Part shown: positions 13,644 to 27,300 of the stretch, one piece after another
How positions within the stretch are numbered: the stretch's first letter is position 1
How the letters are laid out: every line of letters begins with the position of its first letter
Assembly (NCBI GenBank): GCA_947650365.1
Contig: OX393557.1
Coordinates: forward strand, 52,369,472-52,433,471
DNA from: Chamaelirium japonicum
Lineage: Eukaryota; Streptophyta; Magnoliopsida; Liliales; Melanthiaceae
Reading direction: 5' to 3'
Length of the DNA: 64,000 nt
The notes under the pieces: model-generated
What the model was told of the DNA's origin: nothing
Databases searched by the model: none
The model's input: only the letters and a program-made list of their open reading frames with translations
Program-made: the position numbers and the translations under genes

Positions 13644-16600
13644 ACCTCTATATGCCTATACATACATATAATCACCCATACCCAACCTTACCCACTAAAA
13701 TTCACACATACCTATCTAAAAAAACACAATCCAATCCATACCCGCCCATACACACTCATATATATATATCCTAATCCATGCATACTTACTCATACACACC
13801 CATACCCACCACCATCCATCTATATAAACTAATATCTACACCTACCTACCCCTATTTATCTATACCACGCCCACCCCCCATACCTATCCATACTAATACA
13901 AACCTATTACTACCCCTTCATACCTACCAATGCCCATTCTTACCTACCCCCATCCTCTAAACATATCCATACCCATACTTACCCAATGAAACATGCCCAT
14001 ATAGATCCGAAACTACCTATACCCTCCTATACCCATATAAACTAACTCATACCCACCAAATCCCATCTATACATAACCATACCCATTTATACCCACCCAT
14101 ATACATCGAAACCCCTCTATACTGGCTCAAATCCCCCTTTACTAATAGATATACCCTCATATCCACCACAACCCATGCCCATCAACTGAAACTTACCCAT
14201 ACCTAACTGAACCCACCTAAACCTACCTAAACCAATCCAAACCAACTCATACCCATCCAAGCCATCCATAATAACTCATACCTACCCTCACTCTACTTAT
14301 ACCCTGTCCAACATATTCATACCCACCCGCACCTATCATACCCACCCACCTAACCATATATATACCAACCCCAACCCACTCATACTCAACATAACCCACC
14401 CATACCTATCTTATTCTATACAAACCCACCTATACCTATCTTATTATATCCAAACCCACCCACACCCATCCCTACTTATCTATACCCACCTTGACCTACT
14501 TATATCCATCTATACCTACCCCAATATACCCATACATACTCAAACCCACTTATATGTATCCCTACCCACCATACCAACCAATACCCACCCCCACAACCCA
14601 GACCCACCCTCAACCACCAAAACTTACCCATACCGACCCTAACCAGCTCATACCAACCTTGACCCACTCATACCCAGCCTAACCCACTCATACCAACCCA
14701 TACTTACCCTTTTCTAGCTTTATATATCCCTACCCCACCATATCCCTCTATATCCACCTTGTACCCCCTATTCTACACTATACCCACCTCAAACCAATAC
14801 CTACCCAGGCACACTTAACTATTCATACCTCCTCCCACGCTAACTTACTTATACCTACCCATACCAATCCCTACATACCTATGCCAACCCCTATATGCCC
14901 ATACATACATATAATCATCCATACCCATCCTCACCTACTGAAACTCACACATACCTACCCTAAAAAACCTAATCCAATCCATACCAATTTATACCCGCCC
15001 ATACATACTCATACATAATCTATGCATACTCACTCATGCCTACCCATACCAGCCACCATCCATCTATACCCACTAATATCTACCCCTACCTACCCCCATT
15101 AACCCATACCATGCCCACCCCATACCTATCCATACCAATAAAAACCCATTAATACCCCTTCATACCTACCCATACCTATTCTTAAACACCCCCATCCTCC
15201 ATACATAACTATACCCATACTTACCCACCTAAACACACCAATACAGATCCGAAACTACCTATACCCACTTATACCCACCAAATCCCATCTATACATAGCC
15301 ATACCCATTTATACCCACCTATACACACCAAAACCCAACTATACTGGCTTAAATACACCTTTACCCATACCCACCACAACACACGCCCATCAACTGAAAC
15401 TTACCCATACCTACCCGTAACCATCTAAACCTACCCAAACTAACCCAAACTAACTCATACCCATCCAACCCACCCATAACAACTTATACCCACCTTCACC
15501 CTACTCATGCCTAGTCCAACTCATTCATACCCACCCGCACCCAGCTATACCCACCCAAACCAACCCATATGCACCACACCTACCTAACCATATATATACA
15601 AACCCCAACCTATTCATAACTAATACAACCTACCCATACCTATCATCATCTATCCAAACCCACTTATACCCACCCCTACTTATCTATACCCATCTCGACC
15701 AACCTATGCTTATCTATACCCACCCTAACATACCCAAACGTACTCATACCAACCTATATGTATCCTAACCCACCATACCAACCAATACCCTCACCTACTC
15801 AACTAGACCCATCCTTAACTACTAAAACCCACGCATACCTACCCCAACCCGTTCATACAAACCTTGACCCACTCATACCCACCCCAACCAACGCATACCT
15901 ACCCATACCTACCCTTTCATAGTTTTATACATCCCTACCCCACCATACCCCCCTTTATCCACCTTATACCCCCCATTATTTCCTATACCCACCATAAACC
16001 AATACCCACCCAGCCACACTTACCTATTCATACCTCCTTCTACCTTACTTATTTGTACCCATCCATACTTATCCCCATATACCCATACCCACCCCTATAT
16101 GCCTTTACATATATATAATCACCCATACCCATCCTCACCTACTGAAAGTTATACATAATTACCCAAAAAAACCCAATCCAATCCATACACATTCATACCC
16201 ACTCATACACACTCATACCATTCATAATCTATGCATAATACCCACCCATACCCACTACCATCTATCTATACCCACTAATATCTACCCCTACCTACATCCA
16301 TTCACCAATACCTTACCCACCACCCATACCGATCCATACCAATACAAACCTATTACTACCCCATCATACCTACCTATACCTATTCTTACCCACCCCCATT
16401 CTATATACATATCCATACCTATATTTTACCTACCGAAACTGACAAATATAGATCCGAAACTTCCTATACACTCCCATACCCACTTATACCTACTTATACC
16501 CACCAAATCCTATCTGTACATAGCTATTTTTATTTATACCAACCCATACACATTGAAACCCACTTATATCGGCTCAAATCCACCTTTACCTACAGATACT

Positions 16601-18040
16601 CCCACATACCCACTACAATCTATACCCATTAACTGAAACTTACCCATACATACCCAAACCAACAAAAACCTACCCAAACCAATCCAAACCAACTCATACC
16701 CATCCAACCCACCCATAACAACTCATACCCACCCTCACCCTAATTATACCCAGTCTAACTCATTCATACCCACCCGTATCCATCTATACCCACCCAAACT
16801 CACCCATATGCACCCTACCCACCTAACCATATATATACCAACCTCAACCCACTCATACCCAATACAACCCACCCATACCTATCGTTATCTATCTAAACCT
16901 ACCCATACCTACCCCTACTTGTCTGTACCTACCTCAACCAATCTATGCCCATCTATACCCGCCCCAACCTACCTATACACACTCATACCCACCTATATAT
17001 ATCCCAACCCACCAATACCCACCACCACTCACCCAGACCCACCCTCACCCACCAAAACCGACCCATACCTACTCCAACCTACTTATACCAACCTCGACCC
17101 ACTCATACCCTCCCTAACCCACTCATACCCTCCCATACCTACTCTTTCCAAGCTTTATACATCCCCATCCACGATACCCTCCCTATATCCTTCTTATACC
17201 CCCCATTCTATCCTATACCCACCTCAAACCAATACCTACCCAGCTACACTTACCCATTCATACCTCCTCCTACCCTTACTTACTTGTACCCTCCATACCC
17301 ATCCCCATATACCCATACCCACCCATTTAAGTCTATACATACATATAATCACCCACACCCATCCTCACCCACTAAAACTCACACATACCTACCTAAAAAA
17401 ACCCAATCTAATCCATACCTATTCATACCCGCCCATACACACTCATATGCATCCTAAGCCATGCATACTCACACATACCCATCTATACCCACCACCATTC
17501 ATCTATACCCACTAATATCTACACCAATCTACCCCCATTCACCCATACTATGCCCCCCTCGCATACCTATCCATACCAATATAAACTCATTACTACCCTT
17601 TCATACCTACCCATACCCATTCTTACCCAATCCCATCCTCCATACATACCCATACCCATATTTACCCACTGAAACTCACCTATATAGATACGAAACTACC
17701 TATACCCTCCCATACCCATTTATACCTATTCATACCCACCAAATCCCATTTATACATAGCCATATCAATTTATACCCACCCATACACACCGAAACCCACA
17801 AATACTGACTCAAATCTATCTTTACCTATAGATACACCCCCATACCCCCCACAACCAATGCCCATCAATTGAAACTTACCCATACCTACCCAAACCCACC
17901 TAAAGTTACCCAAACTAACCCAAACTAACTCATACCTATCTAAGCCACCTATAACAATTCATACTCACGCTCACCCTACCCATACATAGTCCAACTCATT
18001 CATACCCACCCGAACCTATCCATACCCACCCAAACCAACC

Positions 18041-18187
18041 CATATGCACCCTACCTACCTAACCATATATATATTAATCCTAACCGACCCATATGCACCC
18101 TTTCTATTTAACTATATGTATACCAATCCCAACCCACCCATATGCACCCTTCCTACCCAACCATATGTCATCCAGATCCACCCTCAA
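18041..18187 (+). repeat. 49-bp local triplication in a satellite unit
   Basis: The word CATATGCACC occurs at 18041, 18090 and 18139, an exact 49-base spacing, each followed by a version of the TAACCATATGTATACC landmark. After the third copy the unit skips roughly 200 bases to the CCAGAYCCACCCTCAACC word. Local triplication and deletion therefore occurred at the same spot. Confidence 0.85.
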
Positions 18188-20050
18188 CCATAAAAACCCA
18201 CCCATACCTACCCCAACCCGCTCATACCAACCTTGACCCACTCATACCTACCCAAAACCAATCATACCCACCCATACCAACCATTTCCTAGTTTTATACA
18301 TCCCCACACCATCATAACCCCCCATATCCACCTTATACCCCCCCATTCTATCCAATACTCATCTATAACCAATACCCATCCAGCCACACTTACCCATTCA
18401 TACCTCCTTACACCCTTACTTACTTGTACCCATCCATACCTATCCCTACATACCCAAACCCACCCCTATATGCCCATACATACATATAGTCACCCATACC
18501 CATCCTCACCCACTGAAAACTCACATACCTAGCCAAAAAAACTCAATCTAATCCATATCCATTTATACCCGCCTATACACACTCATACACATCATAATCC
18601 ATGCATACTCACTCATACCCACCTATACCCACCACCATCCATCTATACACACTAATATCTACCCTTACCTACCCCGATTCACCCATACCAAACCTACTCC
18701 AAATACCTATCCATACCAATACAAACCCATTACTACCGCTTCATACTTACCCATACCCATTCTTACCCATCCCCATCCTCCAAACATACTCATAACCATA
18801 CTTACCTATCGAAAGTCACCTATACATATCCGAAACTACCTATACCCTCCCATACCCACTTATACCAACTCATACCGATCAAATCCTATCTGTATATAGC
18901 TATACCCATTTATACCCACCAAGACACACTGAAACCCACCTATTCCGGCTCAAATCAACCTTCACCCATATATACACCACCACACCCACCACAACCCACG
19001 CCCATCAACTAAACCTTACCTATACCTACCCGAACCCAACTAAACCCACCCAAACCAACCCAAACAAACTCATACTTATCCAACCTACCCATAACAACTC
19101 GTACCCACCTATATACATCCCACCTACCTAACCATAAGTATACCAACCCCAACTAACTTATACCCAACACAACCCACCTATACCTATCGTCATCAGTCAA
19201 AAGCCACCAATACCCACCACTACTTATTTATACCCACATCGACTTACCTATGCCTATCTATACCCACCCTAACAAACCCATACGCACTCATACCTACCTA
19301 TATGTATCCCTACCCACCATACCAACCAATACCAAACCCCACTCACCCAGACCCACCCTTAAGTACCAAAACCCATATATACCTATCCCAACTAGCTTAT
19401 ACTAACCTCGACCTATTCATACCCACCCTAACCCACTCATACCCACCCATACCTACCCTTTCCTAGCTTTATATATATCCACCCCACCATACCCCCCATA
19501 TCCACCTTATACCCCCCATTCTACCCCATACCCACCTCAAATACAATACCTATCCAAACCTACCCATATGTACCCCACCCACCTAACCATATATATACCA
19601 ACCTTAATCCACTCATACCTAATACAACCCATCCATACCTATCATTATCTATCTAAATCCACTCATACCTACCCCTTATTATCTATACCCACCTCGACCA
19701 ACCAATGCCCATCTATACCTACCCCAACCTAACCATACACACTTATACCTACCTATATGTATCCCTAAGCACCATACCAACCCATACCTACCCCTACTCA
19801 CCCAGACCAAACCTTAACCACCAAAACCTACCCCAACCCGCTCATACCAACCTCGACCCACTCATACCCACCCCAACTCACTCATACCCAACCATACCTA
19901 CCTTTTCCTAGCTTTATACATACCCACGCCATAATACCCTCCCATATCCACCATATACCCTATATTCTACCCCATACTCACCTCAAACCAATATCCACCC
20001 AGCCACATTTACCCATTCATACCTCATCCCACCCTTACTTACTATTACCC

Positions 20051-20170
20051 ACCCATACCCATCCCCACATACCTATTCCTACCCCTATATGCCCATACAT
20101 ATATATTATCAACCATACCCATCCCCACATACCCATACCTACCCCTATATGCCCATACATATATATATTC
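20051..20170 (+). repeat. 60-bp tandem duplication in a satellite unit
   Basis: CCATCCCCACATACC and the following GCCCATACATATATAT occur at exactly 60-base spacing (20061 and 20121). The copies are nearly identical, so this is a young local duplication. It covers the CCC-run block that could fold as a quadruplex. Confidence 0.85.
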
Positions 20171-20433
20171 ACCCATACCCATCCTCACCCACGGAAACTT
20201 ACACATACCTACCCAAAAAAACCCAATCCAATCCATACTCATTCATACCCGCCGAAACACACTCATACCCATCCTGATACATGCATACTCACTCATACCC
20301 ACCCATACCCACAACCCTCCATCTATAGCCACTAATATCTACGCCTACCTACCCTCATTCACTCATACCACGCCCATTCTCAATACCTATCCAATCAAAT
20401 ACAAACCCATTACTACCCCTTTATACCTACCCA

Positions 20434-20444
20434 TACCCATTCTT
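20434..20444. repeat. Left target-site duplication of the LINE
   Basis: TACCCATTCTT here matches 21342-21352 exactly (11 bases). The last two T bases merge with the poly-T tract, as is usual for LINE insertions. Confidence 0.85.
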
Positions 20445-20458
20445 TTTTTTTTGAGAAC

Positions 20459-20474
20459 CCCTCCTAACGGAGGG
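20459..20474 (-). other. 3' stem-loop of the LINE
   Basis: Six-base stem with a four-base loop (CCCTCC, TAAC, GGAGGG on the + strand), six bases in from the poly-A tail. A short hairpin next to the tail is a known feature in some LINE 3' ends, where the reverse transcriptase recognises its RNA. The role here is inferred. Confidence 0.5.
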
Positions 20475-20511
20475 AGGGTTTGGCGGACCCCAACCAAAAT
20501 CCATTAATCAC

Positions 20512-21339
20512 TCAAGATAAAAGGTTGTTACAAAAAATGGTAGCCTCCGCCCCAAGTTTATCCCTCCAAGGCGGTATCCAAGCGCGGAAGACAGAGATCA
20601 CCGAGATCCGCAGCTTATCCTGCCCTGCCGACTTACCAGAGAAAATTCTGCTATTCCGCTCTGGCCAAATAACCCAGAGTATCGCCATGGCCAAAACATC
20701 CCATGTCTTCCGAAGCACCACTGGAATTCTTCTCCTCCTCCAAGAAGTCCAAAGCCCTCTAAGGGACCGGGGATGCGAAGAAAGACCTGCCATGCTCTCG
20801 AAGTGATCCCATAGAACCCTCGCGAAAGGGCACCCAAGCAGAAGATGCGATGTCGTCTCCTCCTCCGAGGCGCAGAAGGTGCAAGAAGCATCTGTTGTCT
20901 GTGGGTGGTGACGCCTAATCAGATTGGCCTTCATCAGAATCTTATTCCTCGAAGCCAACAAGGAAAAAATCTGGACCTTCGAGGGAGCCTTCAACTTCCA
21001 TATAGCCTTCGACGGGCCGTACCTCTGCACCCGTGGAAGGAGATGATCGTAGAAGGATCTAACCGAGAAAAGTCCTGAGGAATTGCCGCTCCAACAAACC
21101 TCATCCTTGACCGGTCGGAACGAGGCCGCCTGGAGAATCAGGTGGAGGTCCCGAAGCTCACGCTGACCGTCATGGTCTAAAGGAGAAGCGAACCGCAAGC
21201 GCTATCCAATAGACCCTCGCCTCCTACTAGCCTGGGCTCGGACTGAAGCTCCCTTGTTCCGGACCACCGCGAAAAGAGCTGGGAAGAGATGCTCTAGAGG
21301 TCTGTCCCCCAGCCAAGTATCCCTCCAGAATCTGATATC
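20512..21339 (-). pseudogene. LINE ORF2 C-terminal remnant (zinc-binding RT tail)
   Basis: Minus-strand reading frame for the C-terminal end of a plant L1 ORF2. It begins with a GRDIRFWRDTWLGDRPL-type segment, which typically lies after the reverse transcriptase in plant LINEs. The zf-RVT domain follows: FSVRSFYD, then IWKLKAPSKVQIFSLLASRN, then the zinc motif CTFC...HLLLGC (C-x2-C ... H-x4-C) and a WDHF/WTSW segment. It stops at a TGA at 20512-20514. One in-frame TAG at 21202-21204 splits the frame, leaving 228 residues intact downstream. The 5' truncation removes everything upstream of 21341. The full-length ORF2 protein nicks the target and copies element RNA; this remnant cannot. The plus-strand frames over the same DNA are shadows. 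Confidence 0.88.
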
Positions 21340-21341
21340 TC

Positions 21342-21352
21342 TACCCATTCTT
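21342..21352. repeat. Right target-site duplication of the LINE
   Basis: TACCCATTCTT, identical to 20434-20444, directly beyond the truncated 5' end of the LINE. The satellite continues from here in the expected register. Confidence 0.85.
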
Positions 21353-24300
21353 ACCCACCCCCATCCTCCATACATACCCATACCCATACTTATCCATCGA
21401 AACTCACCCATATAGATCCGAAAGTACCTATACCTTCCCATACCCAGTTATACCTACTCATACCTACTAAATCTTATCTGTACATAGCTATACCCATTTA
21501 TACCAACTCATACACACCGAAACCCACCTATGCCAGCTCAAATCCACTTTTACCTATAGATTCACCCTAATACCCACAAAAACCCAAGCCTATCAACTAA
21601 AACTTACCTATACCAACCCGAACCCACCTAAACCCACCCAAACCAACCCAAACCAACTCATTCCTCTCCAACCTACCCATAATAACTCATACCCATCCTT
21701 ACCCTACCCATACCTAGTCCAACTCATTTATACCCACCTGTACCCATCTATACCAACCCAAACCCATAATATGCATCCTCCCCCCTAACTATAAGTATAC
21801 CAACTATAACCCACTCATACCCAATACAACCCACCCATACCTATCGTTATCTATCCAAACCAACCCATACCCGCCCCTACTTATCTATACCTACCTCATC
21901 CTAGCTATGCCCATCTATACCAACCCCAACCTACCCATACGTACTCATACCCACCTATACGTATCCCTACCTAACATACCAACCAATACCCAACCCCACC
22001 CACCCAGACCCACCCTCAACTACCAAAACCCACCCATACCTACCCCAACCTGCTCACAGCAACCTCGACCCACTCATATCCACCCCAACCCACTAATACC
22101 TACCCATACCTACTATTTACTTGCTTTATACATTTCTATCCCACCATACCCCACCATATCCATCTAATACCCCCCATTCTCCCTATACCTATTTCAAACA
22201 AATACCAACCCAGCTATACTTACCCATTCATACCTCCTCCCATACTTACTTACTTGTACCCACCGATACCCATCCTTACATACCCATACCTACCCCTTTA
22301 TGCCTATACATACATATAATCACCCATACCTTTCATTTCCTACTGAAACTCACACATACCTACCCAAAAAAACCCAATCAATTCCATACCCATTTATACC
22401 AGCCCATACCGACTTATACCCATCCTATCCAAACCCATTAATACCCACTCCTATATCTGTACCCACTTCGACCTACCTATGCCCATCTATACCTGCCCCA
22501 ACCTATCCATAAACACTCATACCCACTTGTATGTATCCCTACCCACCATACCAACCAATACCCAACCCCACGTACCCAGACCCACCATCAACTACTAAAA
22601 CCCACCCACACCTACCCCAACCCGCTCATACCAACCTCGACCCACTCATACCAACCTCAACCCATTCATACCTACCCATACCTATCATTTCCTAGCTTTA
22701 TATATCCCTACCCCACCATAACCCCCTATATCCACCTTATACCACTCATTCTACCCCATACCCATCTCAAACGAATACCCACCCAGTTACACTAACCCAT
22801 TCATGCCTTCTTCTACCTTTACTTGTACCCATCCATACCTATCACCATATACCCATACCCACCCCTATATGCCCATACATATATATAATCACCCATACCT
22901 ATCCTCACCTACTGAAACTTATATATGCTCACTCATACCCACCCATACCCACCATTATCTATCTATACCCACTAATATCTACCTTTACCTACCCCTATTC
23001 ATCTATACCATGCCCACCCCCCATACCTATCCATACCAATACAAACCTATTACTACCCCTTCGTACCTCCCAATACCTATTCTTACCAACCCCCATCCTC
23101 CAAACATATCCATATGTTGCATATTTACCCACTGAAACTTGCCTATACAGATCCGAAACTATATATACCCTCCTATACCCATATAAACCTACTCATACCC
23201 ACCAAATCACATCTGTACAAAACTATACCCATTTATACCAACCCATACACATCGAAACCCACCTATGCTGGCTCACATCCACCTATACCCATAGATACAC
23301 CCCCATACCCACTACAACCCATGCTTATCAATTGAAACTTACCCATACCTACCCGAACCAACCCAAACCAACTCATACCCATCCAACCCACCCATAACAA
23401 CTTATACCCACCCTCACCCTATTTATACCCAGTCCAATATATTTATACCTACCTATACCCATCTATATCCACCCACAACTACCCACCTAACCATATATAT
23501 ACCAACCCTAACCCACTCGTACCCAATATAACCCATTAATACCTATTTTTATCTATCCAAACCCACGCATACCTACCCCTACTTATCTATACCCATGTCG
23601 ATCTACCTATGCCCATCTATAACCACCATAACCTTATCATACGCACTTATACCCACATATATATATCCCTACCCACCATACTAACCAATACCCACCCCTA
23701 TTCACCCAAACCCACCCTCAACTACCAAAACCTACCCATACCAACCCCAACCAGCTCATACCAACCTCGACCCACTCATACCCACCCAAACCCACTCATA
23801 CCCACCTATACCTACCCTTTCCTAGCTTTATACATCCCTACCCTACCATACCCCCCTATATCAACATTATAACTCCTATTCTACCCTATATCCACCTCAA
23901 ACCAATACCTACCTAGCTATATTTACCCATTCAAACCTCCTCCTACCCTTATTTACTTGTACCCACCCATACCCATCACCATATACCCATATCAACCCCT
24001 ATATGCCCATACATACATATAATCACCCATACCCATCCTTACCCACTGAAAACTCATATATATCTACCCTAAAAAACCCAATCCAATCCATACCAATTCA
24101 TACCCGCCCATACACACTTATACCCAACCCAATCCATGCATACACACTCATAACCACCCATACCCACCATTATCCATCTATACCCACTAATATTTACCCC
24201 TACCTACCCCCATTCACCCATATTATACCCAAGCCTTATACCTATCCATACCAATATAAACCCATTACTACCCCTTTATACCTGCCCATACCTATTCTTA

Positions 24301-27300
24301 CCCACCCCTATCCTTCATACGTATATATACCTATATTTATCCACCTAAACACACCCATACAGATCTTAAACTACCTATACCCTCCCACACCCACTTATAC
24401 CTACTTATACCCATTAAATCCCATATGTACATAGCCATACCCATTTATACCCACCTATACACACCAAAACCCATATATACCGTCTTAAATATACCTTTAC
24501 CCGTAGATATACCCCAATACCGACCATAACCCACGCCCATCAACTGAAATTTATCCATACTTACCCGAACCCATCTAAACCCACCCAAACTAACCCAAAC
24601 TAACTCATACCCATCCAACCCACCCATAACAACTCATACCCACCCCCACCCTACCTATACCTAGTCCAACTCATTCATACCCACCCGTACCCATCTATAC
24701 CTACCCAAACCCACCCATATACACCACACCTAGCTAACCATATATATACGAACCCCAACCTACTTATACCTAATACAACCTACCCATACCTATTGCCATC
24801 TATCCAAACCCCCCTATATCCCCCCTACTTATCTATACCGACCTCGATCTACCTATGCTTATCTATACCCACCTCAACCTATCCATACGCACTCATACCC
24901 ACATATTTGTATCCCTACCCACCATACCAACTAATACCCACCATTCTATCCCATACTAACCCCAAACCAATACCCACCCAGCCACACTTACCCATTCATA
25001 TCTCTTCCTACCCTTACTTATTTGTACCCACCCATACTTATCCCCACATACCTATACCCACCCCTATATGCCTATACATACATAAAATCACCCATACCCA
25101 TCCTCACCTACTGAAAGTCATACATAATTACCAAAAAAATCTAATCCAATCCATACTCATTCATACCTGCCCATACACACTCATACCAATTATAATCCAT
25201 ACATACTCAATAATACCCACCCATACCCACTACCATCCATCTATACCCACTAATATCTACCCCTACCTACCCCTATTCACCTATACCACACCTACCACCC
25301 ATACCTATCCATACTAATACAAACCTATTACTACCTCATCATACCTACCCATACCTATTCTTACCCACTTTCATCCTCCATTTATATCCATACCCATATT
25401 TACCCATCGAAACTGACCCATATAGATCCGAAACTACTTATACCCTCCCATACCCAGTAATACCTACTCATACCCACCAAATCCTGTCTATACATAGCCA
25501 CACGCATTTATACCTACCCATACATACCGAAACCCACCTATATCGGCTTAAATCCACCTTTACCCACCGGTACACACCTATACCTACTACAACCCACACC
25601 CATCAATAGAAACTTACCCATACCTACCCGAATCTACATAAACCAACCCAAACCAATCCAAACCAACTCATACCCATCCAACCCAGCCATTAAAAAATAT
25701 ACCCACCTTCACCCTACTTATACCCAGTCTAACTTATTTATACCCACTCGTATTCATCTATACCTACCCAAACCTACCCATATGCACCCTATCTATCTAA
25801 CCATATGTATACTAACCTCAATCCACTCATACCTAATACAACCTACCCATACCTATCATTATCTATCCAAACCCACCCATACCTACCCCTACTTATTTAT
25901 ACCCAGCTCGACCTATCTATGCCCATTTATACCCACCACCAACCTACCCATACATACTCATACCCACCTATATGTATCCCTACGCACCATATTAACCAAT
26001 ACCCACCCCCACTCACCCAGACCCACCCTCACCTACCAAAACCCACCCATACCTACTCAAACCCGCTCATACCAACCTCGACCCATTCATACCCTCCATA
26101 ACCCACTCATACCTACCCAAACCTACCCTATCCTAGCTTTATACATTCCCACGCCACCATACCCTCCACGTATCCAACTTATACCCCCCTATTCTACACT
26201 ATACCTACCTTAAACCAACACCCACCCAACCACACTTACCCAATTATACGTCCTCCTATGTTTACTTATACCCAACTATACCCATCCCAACATACCCATA
26301 CCCACCCCTTTAAGCCCATACATACATAAAATCACCCATACCCATCCTCACCCACTAAAATACACACATACCTACCCAAAAAACCTAATCCAATCCATAC
26401 CCATTCATACCTAGCCATACACACTCATACACATCCTAATTCATTCATACTCAAACAAACCCACCCATACCCACCATCATCTATCTATACCGACTAATAT
26501 CTATACCTACCTACCCCCATTCACCCATAACACGCCCCGCCTCCCCGCATACCTATCCATACCAATACAAACCCATTACTACCCCTTCATACCTACCCAT
26601 ACCCATTCTTACCCAACCTCATCCTCCATACATACCCATACCCATATTTACCCACCGAAACTCATCAATACAGATCTGAAACTACCTATACCCTCCCATA
26701 CCCATTTGTACCTATTCATACTCATCAAATCCTATCTATACATAGCTATATCCATTTATACCAACCTATACATATCGAAACCCACCTATGCCGACTCAAA
26801 TCTATTTTTACCCATAGATACAACCCCATACCCCCCACAACCCATGCCTATCAATTGAAACTTACTTATACCTACCCGAACCCACCCAAACCAACCCAAA
26901 CTAACTCATACCCATCCAACCCATCCATAACAATTCATACTCACCCTCACCTTATCTATACCCAATCTAACTCATTCATACCCATCGAACCTATCTTTAC
27001 CCACCCAAACCTACCCATATATACCCTACCTACCTAACCATATATATACCAATCCTAATTTACTCATACCCATCATAACCCACCTATACCTATCGTTATC
27101 TATCCAAACCCTCCCTATACCCATCCCTACTTATCTATACCCACCTCGACCTACCAATACCTATCTATACCCACCCCAACTTACCCATATGCACTCATAC
27201 CCACCTATATACATCCCTACCTACAATACCAAACAATACCCACGCCCACTCACCCAAGCCCACCCTCAACCATAAAAACCAACCCATACCTACCCCAACC

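Larger units (their letters stand above)
6655..20444 (+). repeat. Satellite array, segment 2
   Basis: Same satellite, same orientation, resuming in register after the Tat-like fragment. The TAACCATATGTATACC landmark occurs near 7868, 9573, 10320, 11288, 12188, 12824, 14351, 15594, 16824, 18060, 19130 and 19581. Regular units of 1.23-1.24 kb run from 14351 to 18060. Between about 7.9 and 14.4 kb the spacing is irregular (roughly 1705, 747, 968, 900, 636 and 1527). G is very rare on the + strand throughout. No gene, RNA gene or other insertion seen. It ends at the LINE, whose 11-bp target duplication spans 20434-20444. Confidence 0.93.
20445..21341 (-). mobile_element. 5'-truncated L1-type LINE
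   Basis: About 0.9 kb of ordinary-composition DNA inside the satellite, flanked by an 11-bp perfect target duplication (TACCCATTCTT). The left edge is a run of ten T (20443-20452), which is the poly-A tail of a minus-strand element. Only the last part of ORF2 and a short 3' untranslated region remain; the 5' end, endonuclease and reverse-transcriptase core are absent. This is the usual outcome of incomplete target-primed reverse transcription. A full plant L1 is typically several kb. The satellite continues in register on the right. Confidence 0.9.

Noticed and set aside
20480-21078. Plus-strand frames over the LINE
   Set aside because: They are antisense shadows of the zf-RVT reading frame on the minus strand.
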